Shown here: piece by piece, positions 50,001 through 61,726 of the stretch
How the letters are laid out: the number at the start of each line of letters is the position of its first letter
Position numbering within the stretch: the stretch's first letter is position 1
Assembly (NCBI GenBank): GCA_036872755.1
Contig: JAVHNS010000011.1
Span: forward strand, 558,001-622,000
Origin: Orbilia blumenaviensis
Lineage: Eukaryota > Ascomycota > Orbiliomycetes > Orbiliales > Orbiliaceae
DNA: 64,000 nucleotides
Reading direction: 5' to 3'
The notes under the pieces: model-generated
Told to the model about the DNA's origin: nothing
What the model saw: only the letters and a program-made list of their open reading frames with translations
The model's database searches: none
Program-made: the position numbers and the translations under genes

Positions 50001-52154
50001 GCTAGTCCGTGTTACTGCGCTATAAAATTAAAACACTAGATCCATCAGAAACACGAGCTCGCTGTACCTACCACGCACGCACATTCGAATATTCATGTAC
50101 ACAACATATGACGGATAGTTTTTTGAAGTTTTCCAAGGCCTCGCACAACATACCTGTTGTTTTGAGACCTGGGTATGAGAAAACTCCAAGGCCTGAACTT
50201 GGAATATATTACCGAATCATGTAGAGGCTTTTAATTCCCGAACATCGGGTTATATATGACTTCTAAAAATATCTTCCCAGCCGATCAATAAAGTATTCCA
50301 ATTCCACTCCCGTAAACACCCAGTCTATAATATACTATCCCCGTCAGGCCGTAAGCTAGAAACCCAGAGTCCAAGACATAGCTGGCGGCCCCGTACGGGT
50401 AAATGTCTCACCAAAGGCTACACGGAGGGAATGCTCGTATTAATATTATGTGTGCTATATCAGAGATTATATTATAACAACATACCGTACAGTAGAAGGG
50501 AAAACAGTTCCGCGCCCGGGATGCCGGGATGTTGAGATTAGTAATCACGCGTGCACGCCGTAGTGGCGGCGTACTGGTGGTGGATACCCACTAGTATCAA
50601 CATAGAGGTATTTATCATTATGGTTTTAGAATTTCCCCACCATCACCAGCTCACAAGGCTCGAGGAGGAGGAGGGGTAATTGTAAACTACCACACGGATT
50701 AATCCGGATTGTGGGCCAATATGTTCATCTTTAAGATGTTAAAATACAAGTAAGTCAACAAGTAGAGAAGTAATTCTTAGTAGTTCGCCGAGTATTTGGC
50801 ACTCGGATCCCGACGGAACGAGCTTACTTGTAAACCTACTCTCACCGGGTCGAATGGGATAATATCTCTAGTGCTTTCTTGCGGCTGGTTGAGACTTTAA
50901 CAAGCACTACAAATGTTCGAGCAAAAGGTAAGCCAGCATCTCTCAACTAGTTATATGTGCTTTTAATATGTAAGTCAGGCAGGATCAATCCGCGATTCAT
51001 AAATCCGGAATCGAAATCACTAGAAAGCTAATTCAGAGACGGAACCGTCCAAACCCGCTACCGGGCATCTACCAGCGTTATACAACCAAATAACATTCAA
51101 TCTCAATACTAGTATACGCAGGAGCCCGAACATCATAGTATAACTCAATCAAAACATCACCGCAACCAAACCAACCAAAAAAAAAAAACAGGAACCTCCC
51201 ACCGGATCATAAAATTTCCGCCACGTTAAGACAAACGAATTTACATCCAAAACTCAACTCCCAGCCGAAGCATCCCGAAACTTTCTATAAAGTATCCACG
51301 TGGGAGTGAACTGACCTTCGCGTCGGCTTTCCAAAAAAAATTCGATAGAGTCCAAAACTCTAACTTTAATACTTAATCGAGTAGTTACCCCCGAGGCCGA
51401 CTTAAAACACTATATATATAAACCGGAATCTTCTTTTGAGACTTCAGATGAAGACGTCGAGGGAGAAAAGAAAAGGTAACTTTGATAAGAAGACTTTGGA
51501 AGTAAAGTTACCTGGCTAACACCTTGGTATATTTTAGGTCCCATATTCTATGGCACGATTTTTCGTCTTGGAGACCTTTTGAATATTGGGATGATAATAT
51601 CACAGTTACATTAATCGATCGAATAACTATTCCTAGGTGAATACCGTAGGGAAATCGGTGCCTTTGTCAAGAACATCAGATCTTATGCCTCGGGAACATC
51701 TTAACTCCCTTTGATATGTCTGTATTGACGTTAAGTCCAGTTTAAGACTCACTTGCGTCTGATAGACGGCCCAGGGAACGTACATCTCCCCCCTACAGTA
51801 CTCGATATATACCCAAGTACCATACGGCTTTTTGGTAAACTTGGGAAGTAGCCTGAAGGATATCCCTTACAATAACCACAAGATAGACCTAGCCTATGCA
51901 GACCTCCTACTAATCTGCCATTTTCATTTGAAGTACCCACCATACGGACTTTGATACTAGCCTTGAATTTTAGGCGCTGTAGCACATGTAGGCAAAATCT
52001 TGATACCTTCTTTAAAACCCTCTTGTACGTACTTCAAGAATATCTCCAAGTCTGTTTAATATACTTTATTACCATCAAGCCCCAATCTCAAGCTGATCTA
52101 TGTTTGATGGACAGCTTAGAAGACGTACCCTTCCCCCATCCGTTAATATATAAT

Positions 52155-52233
52155 ATCTACCAAAGTTGTTTCGTACCTAGAGCTCGAAATGGCAGCTATG
52201 AAAAGTTTCAAAGGCAAATATTCTCAAATACTG
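52155..52233 (+). repeat. Diverged direct repeat, copy A
   Basis: About 79 bp beginning ATCTACCAAAG and ending CTCAAATACTG, aligning with copy B at 52420-52502 at very roughly three-quarters identity by eye. Several differences are C/T or G/A transitions. Confidence 0.6.
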
Positions 52234-52238
52234 TAGGG

Positions 52239-52261
52239 TTTTTTTTTTTTTTTTTTTTTTT
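52239..52261. repeat. T23 homopolymer
   Basis: Twenty-three consecutive T residues, starting six bases after diverged repeat copy A. Confidence 0.9.
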
Positions 52262-52419
52262 AACTTTGGGTGTGTGACTTGAAAGCTCCCAAGTTGGCTT
52301 AAGCAAATTATAGCTCACCTTTATACTAGCCCACGAAATACGCCAAAAACAGTGGAAACCCTCCACTACTCTGCCATTTTTCTCCCCAGACTTACAGTGG
52401 TTTCCTTTAACTGGGTAAC

Positions 52420-52502
52420 ATCCACCAAAATTATCTCGCACCCAGACCTCGAAATAAAGGAAGCTATCAAGAAGCATCAAACACAAAAATCTCAAATTCC
52501 TG
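52420..52502 (+). repeat. Diverged direct repeat, copy B
   Basis: About 83 bp beginning ATCCACCAAAA and ending CTCAAATTCCTG; see copy A at 52155-52233. The two are about 190 bp apart in the same orientation. Confidence 0.6.
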
Positions 52503-53705
52503 GAATCGAAAAAATATTAATACCTCCAAAACCCACCCTCAAATACTCTCAAGTTAACTGCATCCTTTAACGAACTCTCCAAGCCCAAATATTGCCCCTA
52601 ATAACTTCCCAAACCCCCAATGGATATTTATATGTACCAACAGCTGTACTCCACCCCAAACAAATATATCATAGCATAAAGCATAAATCAAAAGCCCAAA
52701 TCTTAACTTGATCAAAAGGCCTAATTAAAGACTCATAATTATAAAGAGACGAGTAGGAGAGTATAAGAGTAGGAGATACTGGAAGGATATATATGTATAT
52801 ATAAAGAAACAGCCGATATAACAAAAGAAGGATATCAAACATAATAAAAAAACAAGTAAATAGTAATAATGATAAAACAGACGTGTACACCTGGTGTATA
52901 TATATATACCTACAACTGTTTAGAAAACCAAACAGCAAAAAGAAAAAAAAATTCAAAGGTAAAGGGTTAGTCAGTCAGAAGTAAAGAAGAGAGAAAGAGA
53001 GAGATATAAGATATAATAGAGATAAAATAAAGACAGCTATCCATTTTAGCGCCCCGGGCTCCCGGTACACGGCCGTATAAAGACTCCCCTTCAAAAAAAA
53101 AAACATACTACGACAAGTTTGTTAATCTAAATGAACAAAAATAAGAACGTAGGAAAAATATTTTATACAAAAGAAGAGAAAAAAGACTGGGGGTGAGATC
53201 CTGGGGGCTGGTTTACGGGACCAGTGTGATCTATATTTTCCAAAGCATAAACAAAAGCTTTCCAGGTCATAAAAAAGAAGATGGTTAACAACCCCAGTAG
53301 TGTATACCCCATCGAAGTAGAATGACACCACCCTATCTGTGAAAGAAGAGGGAGTAGGGATCTGAGAGCCAGCCGAGAAAAAATTTAAAGCAAAAAAAAA
53401 ATCAGATGAAGTGAAAACCATGTCATGAGGGAATCTCAAGTCCCAACATTAAAAATACTTTTTTTAGCTCCCAGGTTCGTCCGTTATATCAGAAAAGACA
53501 AGATTAGAGCGAGAAGATATAAAAGACGAGCGGGAATCGGGGCAAACGGATTAAAAATAAAGCAAAAAGAAAACGATGGTCTGAATCGATATAATCGAGT
53601 CGCTTTGGCCCCTTTCCCGGATAACTCCTTGCTAAAAAAAAAACCAAATCAATCGAGATCATAGTAATACGCATTCAGAAACAAGGGGAAAAAAAAGTCC
53701 CAGCA

Positions 53706-56384
53706 TCATGAATGCCCTACTGTTGGCATTTGCGATCTTTCCAATTCCTCCCTCAGCAATTTCAGCGTTAGCGGTTTCGGTAGGAAATGGTCACTTCCGG
53801 CTTCAATACACTCCTTCTGGCTCTGCGAATCCACATTTGCAGTCAGACTTATAATCCTCAACCTTCCCGGCAATTCCCCGGCAGCTTCCATAGCCCTGAT
53901 TCTCCGACATGTGCTCGGACCACTAAGAACCGGCATTTGTGAATCCATTAGCACAAGGGCGTACTGCCGTCTGTTTTCCATGATTTTCTGTAATGCCACC
54001 TCTCCGTTCTCGGCAACGTCCACGGTCCTCCCGAGTTTCTTGAGCATCTTAACTCCGAGTTGTTGGTTGACCGGGTTATCCTCCACTAGCAGAATCACAT
54101 CTCCACTTTCTTGCACCTCAGGTGGAATCTCCAGGATTGGGCTCTGCACTAACGGGCTTGGCGCTGCCACGATTCTCTTCAGTTCCTCCAAGGCCGGGTT
54201 CGCACTTATGCTAACCTTCCTTACAAACTGAGCCTCCTCCGCCCTCCCCTTCGTCAGCATCTTGATCAAAAGATCATCAACGCAAATCGGCCTCTTCAAC
54301 AGAATGACATGCTCCAAATTCCTAAGCTCCCTCACACTCTCATCCCCATGCAATATAAACCACTTGATCGCCCCATCGCTTTCAACAATCTCTGAAATGA
54401 TCTGTGGCGTCAAACACTTGATATCCGCAATGACTCTTTCCATGCCCCTGAGACCCCTAACATGATGGACTGGATCGATAGCTGAAACCGTAAAATGCGC
54501 GTTGAGAGCCCACTGTATAATCGCGCTGCTGCGTTTGCTCCTCAACCACACCGCAATTCGGATTTTACTCTGAACTGCAGGTCGCATGGGATACGTGGCC
54601 GGCAACCCTGGTACTACAACCGTGAATTCGCTTCCCTTGCCCTCCTCGCTTTCCAATGTTATTCGTCCGTTCATTTTCGCTACTAGCTGTCTGCAGATCG
54701 CGAGGCCCAATCCGGTTCCTAGATGTTTCCGTGTTAAACTGGTATCCGCCTGTCGGAACGGCTCGAATACGATCTTTTGACTGGCGGGAGAAATCCCGCT
54801 ACCCGTATCAATGACACTGATACAAAGGCTATCCTCGTCGGCGCATGTCCATAATCTGACCAGGATATACCCTCTCCGTGTAAATTTCATCGCATTTCCG
54901 ACCAAATTCATAAGCACCCTAGCGAAATACGTTTCATCCACATGGAATACTTCCGGAACGTCGCGGTCCATGATTATGATGATGTCGACGCTCAGCGTAT
55001 TTGATATCTTGGCCATACAGGTCTGTAGCATGTCGAATACCAAATCCTTTATTCGAACGTCTGTAGCCGATGCAGCGGTTTCGGAATGGTCGTTTTCAAG
55101 TCTTGTAAAATCGAGGACATTTTTAGTGATCAAATCGAGAGCATGACAGCTGCCTTGGATGGATTTCACGAAGCTCATCTGCTCTTCGTTGAGCGGTGTT
55201 AAAGCGAGTAGATCGACGAATCCAGTGATTGCGTGTAGTGGTGTTCGTAGCTCATGCGAAGCAACAGATATAAACTCTGTCTTAACCTTATCATTCCGTT
55301 CCGCTGCTTCCTTCTCTGCAATGGCCTTCCAAAGCTTGCGTTTCGTGACTATCATTTCGGCAAGTCGGTCGCGGGATTGTGTTATCGTGCGGGCCAGAAC
55401 GACATATGACATCAAGCAGCTGATAATAGCTACAAAGGCTACTCCGAGAGGTAAAACAGTGGGTATGGAGCCTTGATCCCATGGCGGTGGTCGAGTTGTC
55501 GAGAATGTGGCGGCCCACATACCGGTCCAGTGCATAGCGTTGATACCGATGGCCGCTACCACCGCAAATGCTATTTGCGAGGTACTGTCAGATTCGCTGG
55601 GGAGGAATATCAGGGCGACCATAGATACAATGTAGGCGATGATGACGGAAAGAACGATAAGGGCACGGTTCCATTGGATATACCCGTCGAAATGCATAGC
55701 TTTCATGCCCACATAATGCATGGCGCATATGCTCAGAGACATCATGGCACCAACGATAAAAACACGAAGGCTTATGTTATGCTGGAGGTGGCGTATGATT
55801 CTGACCGGCAGGGTGGCATCGTCATGAGCGCCTTTCGAGAGTAGAGCACTGGCTAGGTTAAGCACAGTGCCCATTTCGGACGTCGAACTTTCGTATTCTG
55901 GTGTACCTGGCGGTTTGTTATTCGAGCTACTGCCGTTTATCGAGATGCCATTTATGGTCATCCCGTGTTCCGATACGTTGTCCTGGCTGGAGATTGGGAG
56001 GTACATGTCCCTTCTTCTCCGTCGCTTCTTGATCCAGATATTGCTGGCAAGACCACCCAGCATTCCCACGATAGCAACTATCGATGAGAATATTGTCATC
56101 GGCAAGTTGAAATTAACGGGCATTCCAATGTCGAGAGCTATCATTGCCACAAAATGGAATGCCCAGATAGCGCATCCTCCAAACTCGATAGCAGCTAGGA
56201 CGAGCCATCCTATCCTATGGGCCGTCCATGTGGAGAGACGGCACTGAACGTAGAGCTGAGTGGTCGTGTAAGCTCCGAGGAAGCTGACGAAGAAGGATAG
56301 TACGATAAGCCAGGGCCGCCAGCGCTTCTCGAGAATAAATACCTCCGGAGAGGTGGGACTGTCCGAGGACATGGCGAGGTCCAA
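53706..56384 (-). CDS. MHYT-domain hybrid histidine kinase with pseudo-receiver
   Basis: Intronless, 892 residues. Residues 24-332 form about seven membrane segments with MHYT-type motifs: AFHFVAM (75-81), AMHYVGMKAMHF (221-232) and AMHWTGMW (283-290), a sensor module known mainly from bacteria and proposed to bind metal and sense a diatomic gas or redox. The kinase core follows: H-box SHELRTPLHAI with phosphorylated His377, N-box NLVGNAMKFT (493-502), DTGSGI (526-531) and GTGLGLAICRQ (556-566). Residues about 605-712 resemble a receiver that lacks the acceptor Asp. The C-terminal receiver (about 762-885) is complete: ED at 768-769, acceptor Asp814, Thr848, Lys870. The expected role is a membrane phosphorelay sensor acting through a histidine phosphotransferase. 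Ligand unknown. Confidence 0.94.
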   Translation of the reverse strand: MDLAMSSDSPTSPEVFILEKRWRPWLIVLSFFVSFLGAYTTTQLYVQCRLSTWTAHRIGWLVLAAIEFGGCAIWAFHFVAMIALDIGMPVNFNLPMTIFSSIVAIVGMLGGLASNIWIKKRRRRRDMYLPISSQDNVSEHGMTINGISINGSSSNNKPPGTPEYESSTSEMGTVLNLASALLSKGAHDDATLPVRIIRHLQHNISLRVFIVGAMMSLSICAMHYVGMKAMHFDGYIQWNRALIVLSVIIAYIVSMVALIFLPSESDSTSQIAFAVVAAIGINAMHWTGMWAATFSTTRPPPWDQGSIPTVLPLGVAFVAIISCLMSYVVLARTITQSRDRLAEMIVTKRKLWKAIAEKEAAERNDKVKTEFISVASHELRTPLHAITGFVDLLALTPLNEEQMSFVKSIQGSCHALDLITKNVLDFTRLENDHSETAASATDVRIKDLVFDMLQTCMAKISNTLSVDIIIIMDRDVPEVFHVDETYFARVLMNLVGNAMKFTRRGYILVRLWTCADEDSLCISVIDTGSGISPASQKIVFEPFRQADTSLTRKHLGTGLGLAICRQLVAKMNGRITLESEEGKGSEFTVVVPGLPATYPMRPAVQSKIRIAVWLRSKRSSAIIQWALNAHFTVSAIDPVHHVRGLRGMERVIADIKCLTPQIISEIVESDGAIKWFILHGDESVRELRNLEHVILLKRPICVDDLLIKMLTKGRAEEAQFVRKVSISANPALEELKRIVAAPSPLVQSPILEIPPEVQESGDVILLVEDNPVNQQLGVKMLKKLGRTVDVAENGEVALQKIMENRRQYALVLMDSQMPVLSGPSTCRRIRAMEAAGELPGRLRIISLTANVDSQSQKECIEAGSDHFLPKPLTLKLLREELERSQMPTVGHS

Positions 56385-58465
56385 GTTGTCGACGTGCGTT
56401 GTGGATATACGCAGATCTGTGTAACCAGTGGGTATTTAGCGTTGCAGTTGCGTTGCGGTTGTCGGGTGAATCAAGCGGAGAGCGTGCAGCGTGCAAGGAT
56501 GTTGCAGCCAAGGACCCGCTTTAGCACGAAGGCATCTCCAATGTAAGTACGTCTACTATCGTCGGCCGGTGTAATTATCTTGTACTTGCTGTGTCAAAGG
56601 TGGCGAAGTGGTTGGAAGAAGAAGCAGTTGGTAAAACGTCGTTGGAGGTATGTATGTAAGTACCTAGGTATGTTGTAGCGGTCCTCCTCCACCCTCACAC
56701 ACAAAACACTGTTGTCCGTCGTGGTGTGCAAGTGGCACGTAGCGGTGGGTACTATGTATTAGGTACTAAGTATACTCAGGGGAGGAAAAAAGAGAAAGAG
56801 ATCCGAGCTCGATTTTAGATCTGGTGGTTGGCTGGCAATTAAAAGGGTCCTGGTGGTCTTTGGCTTTCGCTTGAGCAAGCCTCCCCAGTCAGTTCCGATC
56901 TAATATCAACTCGATTCGATTCGATTCCGAGCGGGGGTGTTTCCTGATTTGCTAGATATTCGGCCAACAGATTCCAATTCGCCGTCAATGCAATGATCGC
57001 CCAGGCTAGGGCAGAAAGGAAGAACAAGAAGAAACCAGCTTATAGGCAGTCTGTAAATCAATCAGAAGTATGTATGTACTAGCATGTAAGTATGTATGCG
57101 CTATGTATGTATGTATGTGTATGGATGCTGCTAGTAGAGAATGTCAAGAAATGAGCTTGGCTCGATGGCGAGAAAGATAAATCCGTTGGCTGCAGCAGCT
57201 GGCTGCTAATGTTGCAACCAACGGCTGAAAAGCAAGGAAGCGGAATATGCAGTTGCAGGTTTGGCGAACGAAACAGGGCAAGATGTATCGACAGGCCCAA
57301 AGGAGACCAAACGGTTAAGAGTGATAGAACAGGAGGAGAATGATGTATGTTCGTATCTCAAAGGGGCAGCTGGCTGAATCCTCGACGACGAGAAGGGGAT
57401 CGGGAAATTTTGCCTCGCAAGTTTTTCTGCATACGCATATGCACATTAAGTACCAACCTACCGCCCCTCCCTTGCAATGTCTTTAGCCAGGAAGTTGATT
57501 TGGGTCGCCTGCCAGCGGCTCTAGGCAGAGGAAAAACAACGCTTTGGAAATTATAGGCCAGGCCCTAGCCGACCGCTCAAGATCTCGATTTCATAAAAAT
57601 TCAACCGGGTGATGCACTCTTGCATATCACATTGACATTTATGGACTCGATCCGGCCCAGGACGACGAGATTTATAACCAGGACCCTGCCAATGAGGACC
57701 GGCATCCGTGGAAAGTGTAATTGCACCCACGGCGGAGGAGGGAAAACCTTAAAGTTGAATTTCGACTGCTTTCAACCCCGCGAAGGACAGAACGTCGAAC
57801 TTTAAAATCCATCAGTGTCCCTGAGATTAGTATCACATACCATCGTTGATAAGATAAAATAAAAATAAATCAAATTAAAATACCTAGGTACAGAGAAATA
57901 AAACGTGGCCCATAGATTTTGCCCTTTCGTTTCGAAACATGAACAGACCACCTGTGCATTCCTTTGCGGGTCCATTTCTGAAAAGAAAAGACTTCAATAG
58001 TAGCCGGCTCGGTGAAAAAAAAAAAAGGGCATTCCTAAGAACCTTCGCATTAGCGCGGGAACCAGGAAACCGTCCTGTCAAGTGCAAGGTTTGCGATAAT
58101 GGAATTTCGCCCAAGAAGCTCTTGGGCTCCTTGTGTGAGCGGGACTCCCCTCAGCTGAGGTAGGTCAAAATTGGCGTCTTGTGTTTCTGCAGCATTGGTC
58201 GTGCTGCATGGGAAAAGAGGTTTCAAACGAGGCTTCCTTAGCTTGGCCAGCTTGGGGGCTGTGGGCCAGGCCCATCGCATCTCGGCCGGTCGGATAGATT
58301 GGCGCAGGACCCCATGGCGCCTGATTATCGATTTCTCCCGTTTGGTACCGTGCGCCGTATGCAAAAAGAGGCGACGGTTTGAAGAAACGTTGATATAAAA
58401 CGGGTAACTCCAAAAAAACCGGAGAATCTTCCCTTTCCACCGAAACCCTTCCCTTTCGACTCTCT

Positions 58466-58483
58466 CTCGTGTTCAAACACGAG
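58466..58483. repeat. 8-bp inverted repeat CTCGTGTT / AACACGAG
   Basis: Perfect arms separated by two bases, so a hairpin would use seven pairs with a four-base loop. Confidence 0.8.
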
Positions 58484-58618
58484 GCAGTTATCCGGAAGGT
58501 TAACCTAGGTGAAGGCTTGGGTACCTTCTTTCATTCTTTCTTCCTCTGTTTGTGAGACAATCAGGACACCGGCATCCTGAATTGCCATAACCCACCCATC
58601 GGGGACATTACTCGTGCG

Positions 58619-58653
58619 TAGGTGCTAAGCTAAGCACACTTATGTAGCACCTA
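58619..58653. repeat. 9-bp inverted repeat TAGGTGCTA / TAGCACCTA
   Basis: Exact arms at 58619-58627 and 58645-58653 with a 17-nt loop that can itself form a small GTGCT/AGCAC stem. Confidence 0.8.
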
Positions 58654-60295
58654 GGTAAGTGGCTTAGTCATGATGTAATCTGGCGGCGGACAGAGTTTAC
58701 GTATACAATTGGAAAGTTCGGTTGAAAAATCGAAAGCTACTCGGAAAGCTTGAATTTGATAGAACTCCACAAGAGACAAAAAATAAAAAATAAAACAAAC
58801 TTAGGAGAATAGGAGGGAGAGGGAGAAGGTGAAGAAAGCTAGATGGTCATTCGGAAAGATAGAACGCCGTGAGGGGAAAAGTCGGGGATGTTATATCCGT
58901 TATTTGTCATGACTGCCCTTTTTTTCTTCCAGCCGTAACCCAGCCGTCCTGTATGCTGCACAGTGTGTTGGAGGCTGCGTTGCGAGGACATAGACAACAC
59001 ACTCGAGAGAGATATATATATACTTCAGCATAAGGTATTACTGTGCATACCCTGCATGATGTGGACCCGGAAGTAGCCAGATACTCAAAGTCAAGGAGTA
59101 TGTAATCTCAATCGATAGTTAGAACATGCAATATACCCGCTTACAAATACTCCAGCAGTGGCGGGGCGGCAGACGCGGTGCATACGCCGCACTATTTTTC
59201 TTATTTTTCATTCTTATAGAATCACCAGTATACCTACCAGTATGCTATGGGGAGGTGACTATTATTTGAAAACAGCAACTGGGGACCAATATTGCAATGC
59301 TGGTCAAGTTTGCAAGATTTAAGCTCAGGGCCAACAATTCTGGGCGTGCTTGGCCACATGTCCAACTATCAGGACAGGGACGGTGACGCGATGCAGCCAA
59401 TTAACAAACCCAATCTGTGCTGCTCCCCAAGATCGGATCCCCAGTTGTATCGCGGACAAATTCTCAGGGAAGAAAAAAACTCAAATACTTTCCAACGCTC
59501 TATCTCGATTGAGTATAGACGACAACAAGGGGGACCCACAAGCTTGTGAGCTGGTATGCGGCAGAGCCGAAATTTAAAAAAGATTTTCGAATTTTCGTGC
59601 AGGTCGTGATGTATACAAGAGGGCGGTGCCCCTCGCCGCCATAATCATGACGGTGGGGCCTCCCCTATCAATGCGATGCATGGCGTTTGAATTCCTCGTT
59701 AATTCGAGTTCAAGGTCTTGAATACTTCATGGATTCAGGATCCAAGACTGCGCCGACTGGCTGATCAGTCAGGGTGTATCTTACAGCACTGACTAGCCAG
59801 GTCCCCTAGGTTGGGGGGATTGCTATAGGGCTATAGGATGTTCTGGCCGGTCGAGAAATCGAAGGTTCTTTGTCATCCGGATATATCCAGAATATCATAG
59901 CGCGTACACCGGCAACCGTGCATCCTATCATAAAATGATAATAATAATGATGTAGTAGATGTGCTTAAATATAAATAAGCCGCACCGCGGACGTGCAGCA
60001 TCGGCGAAAGATAAGCCTCTTATAAATATCCAGAACCAGAACCAGCACGATCAATCCGAACTTTCATTACCCCTCCTCTCGCACCATTTAAAAAGAAGAA
60101 TCCTATCACTATAACATAAATATCACAATCATCACGTTCTTAACATTTTGATAAACGACGGGTCCGATCGCTTCAATATAGGTATTATATTGGGTATCAC
60201 ACAGCTGCTGTTGACTCTTAACATCGACACCTTCGTCTCAACCTTAATCATCTGCGGGCAATAGCTAGCAGAACAGAACCACCAAAAAAACAAAC

Positions 60296-61295
60296 ATGTC
60301 AGCTTTCTTTAGCCGGCTCACCCGCCACTTCACGGGTTCAAGCAGCATCGGTGTTACCAGCGCCGGCGGTGGTTCGAATACAGCCGTTCCAGCGAATACA
60401 GAGCTGGCTACTGTCGCTGCAGGCTGCTTCTGGGGTAAGTACACTACACGAATTAAATTATTTATTTCACACCCGCATATAGTATAGGATAGATACCCAT
60501 TCTTTCGGGTCTAGATATCCGGATTCTATACATGTCCCAGTCGTAGAACCTTTTCGCTAACAGCGATATATATATGGACAGGGGTCGAACACGTTTATCG
60601 AAAGCACTTCAAAGATAAGGGTCTGATCGATGCCCGAGTTGGATACACGGGCGGCGACAATGCCAATCCAAGCTATGCCAAAGTCTGCGGCGGTGGCACA
60701 GGGCGTAAGTTTCCCTCCTTCCAAACCCCCCCTTGCATGCAGAATAACGTTATAGATATGGGTACCTATATCGGTATATCGTGATTTCATCAAGACATGC
60801 ATACATCAACATTAGGATGTTTTTTGAATAGGGACTATTCTAACTCGAAGAAATAAATAAATAGACGCTGAAGCGCTTCAAATCACTTTTGATCCGTCAA
60901 AAGTCAGCTATCGAACTCTCATCGAGTTCCTGTACCGGATCCACGATCCAACCACACTAAACCGCCAGGGCGGTGATGTTGGCACTCAATACCGCTCCGC
61001 CATCTTCTATCATTCCGAAGAACAGAGAAGGATCGCTGAAGATGTCACAACCATGGCGAACCAGAACTGGTGGGGAAACAGGATCTCAACCGTGATCATC
61101 GGTGCAGCGGACTGGTGGGATGCAGAGAAATACCATCAGAGATATCTCGAGCATAACCCCGGTGGGTACGAATGTCCTACACATTACGTGAGGACCTTCA
61201 AGTTGCCGGAGGGGTATCCTGCTGAAGAACAATCCAAGGATTCGAAACCAGCCGCTGTTGCTGCATCTGCAGATGAGCCCAAGGCAGAATTGTAA
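60296..61295 (+). CDS. MXR1: Peptide methionine sulfoxide reductase A
   Basis: Three exons, 60296-60434, 60582-60704 and 60865-61295, encode 230 residues. MsrA reduces the S-sulfoxide of methionine in proteins, using thioredoxin to recycle. The catalytic motif GCFWG has Cys44, with the Gly47 codon split by intron 1. Further family motifs follow: ARVGYTGGDNANPSYAKVC, GGTGHAEALQITFDP (across intron 2), YRIHDPTTLNRQGGDVGTQY and AEKYHQRYLEHNPGGYEC. The first 35 residues (MSAFFSRLTRHF...) precede the core, are basic-hydrophobic and could be a mitochondrial presequence, which is inference. A short Ala/Lys/Glu tail follows HYVRTF. A30 begins eleven bases after the stop codon. Confidence 0.95.
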
Positions 61296-61305
61296 ATGAC
61301 GAATC

Positions 61306-61306
<1 letters not shown>

Positions 61307-61336
<30 letters not shown>
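61307..61336. repeat. A30 homopolymer just after MsrA stop codon
   Basis: Thirty consecutive A residues starting eleven bases downstream of the TAA. It is genomic, since the MsrA introns are present. Confidence 0.9.
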
Positions 61337-61338
<2 letters not shown>

Positions 61339-61726
61339 ATCCGAATTCGCAAATTGAAATGGCGATAGTTTGGATATCAGTCTTTCTGCCCTAACGCCAG
61401 TGCTGTTATCCTCACCCTCTTCCTCCTGCTCTCACGCTTCGTTCCATATATATTGTGTACTGCACTGTTAGTTACTATTATCACTACTTCTGCAGTCTTT
61501 TTTATTTCCTGACTTTCGCAGCCCCGCCCCAGCCAATGCAATGCCAGAACAACCTGCTTCTCTTCCTCGTATTCCTTTAGCAAAAAAACCCACTCTATCC
61601 TAGTATCTTTTTAATACAGCCCTTTCAAATGTAACATCTTGACCGAGATAGTTAAAAACAGCTATAGCATAAAGTATAACGTAGAATAAGAATAAGAATA
61701 AGAAAAGTGGCGTTGTGCGTGCAATC

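Larger units (their letters stand above)
44040..53705. other. 9.7 kb gene desert
   Basis: The largest gap. I found no exon chain with recognisable similarity on either strand and no intact transposase, reverse transcriptase or long terminal repeat. It contains T13 near 45655, a T23 tract (52239-52261), AT-rich stretches near 47400-47550 and 49350-49560, and a diverged repeat pair (52155-52233 and 52420-52502). Degraded mobile DNA or unrecognised non-coding genes are both possible. Confidence 0.5.
56385..60295. other. 3.9 kb divergent intergenic region, kinase / MsrA
   Basis: Promoters of both flanking genes lie here; no gene recognised between them. Content: ATGT and GTAT microsatellites near 57065-57120, a cluster of inverted repeats (58466-58483, 58559-58582, 58619-58653), and several CCCCT pentamers (fungal stress-response-like) at about 59626, 59660, 59800 and 60070 on the MsrA side. 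Confidence 0.5.
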
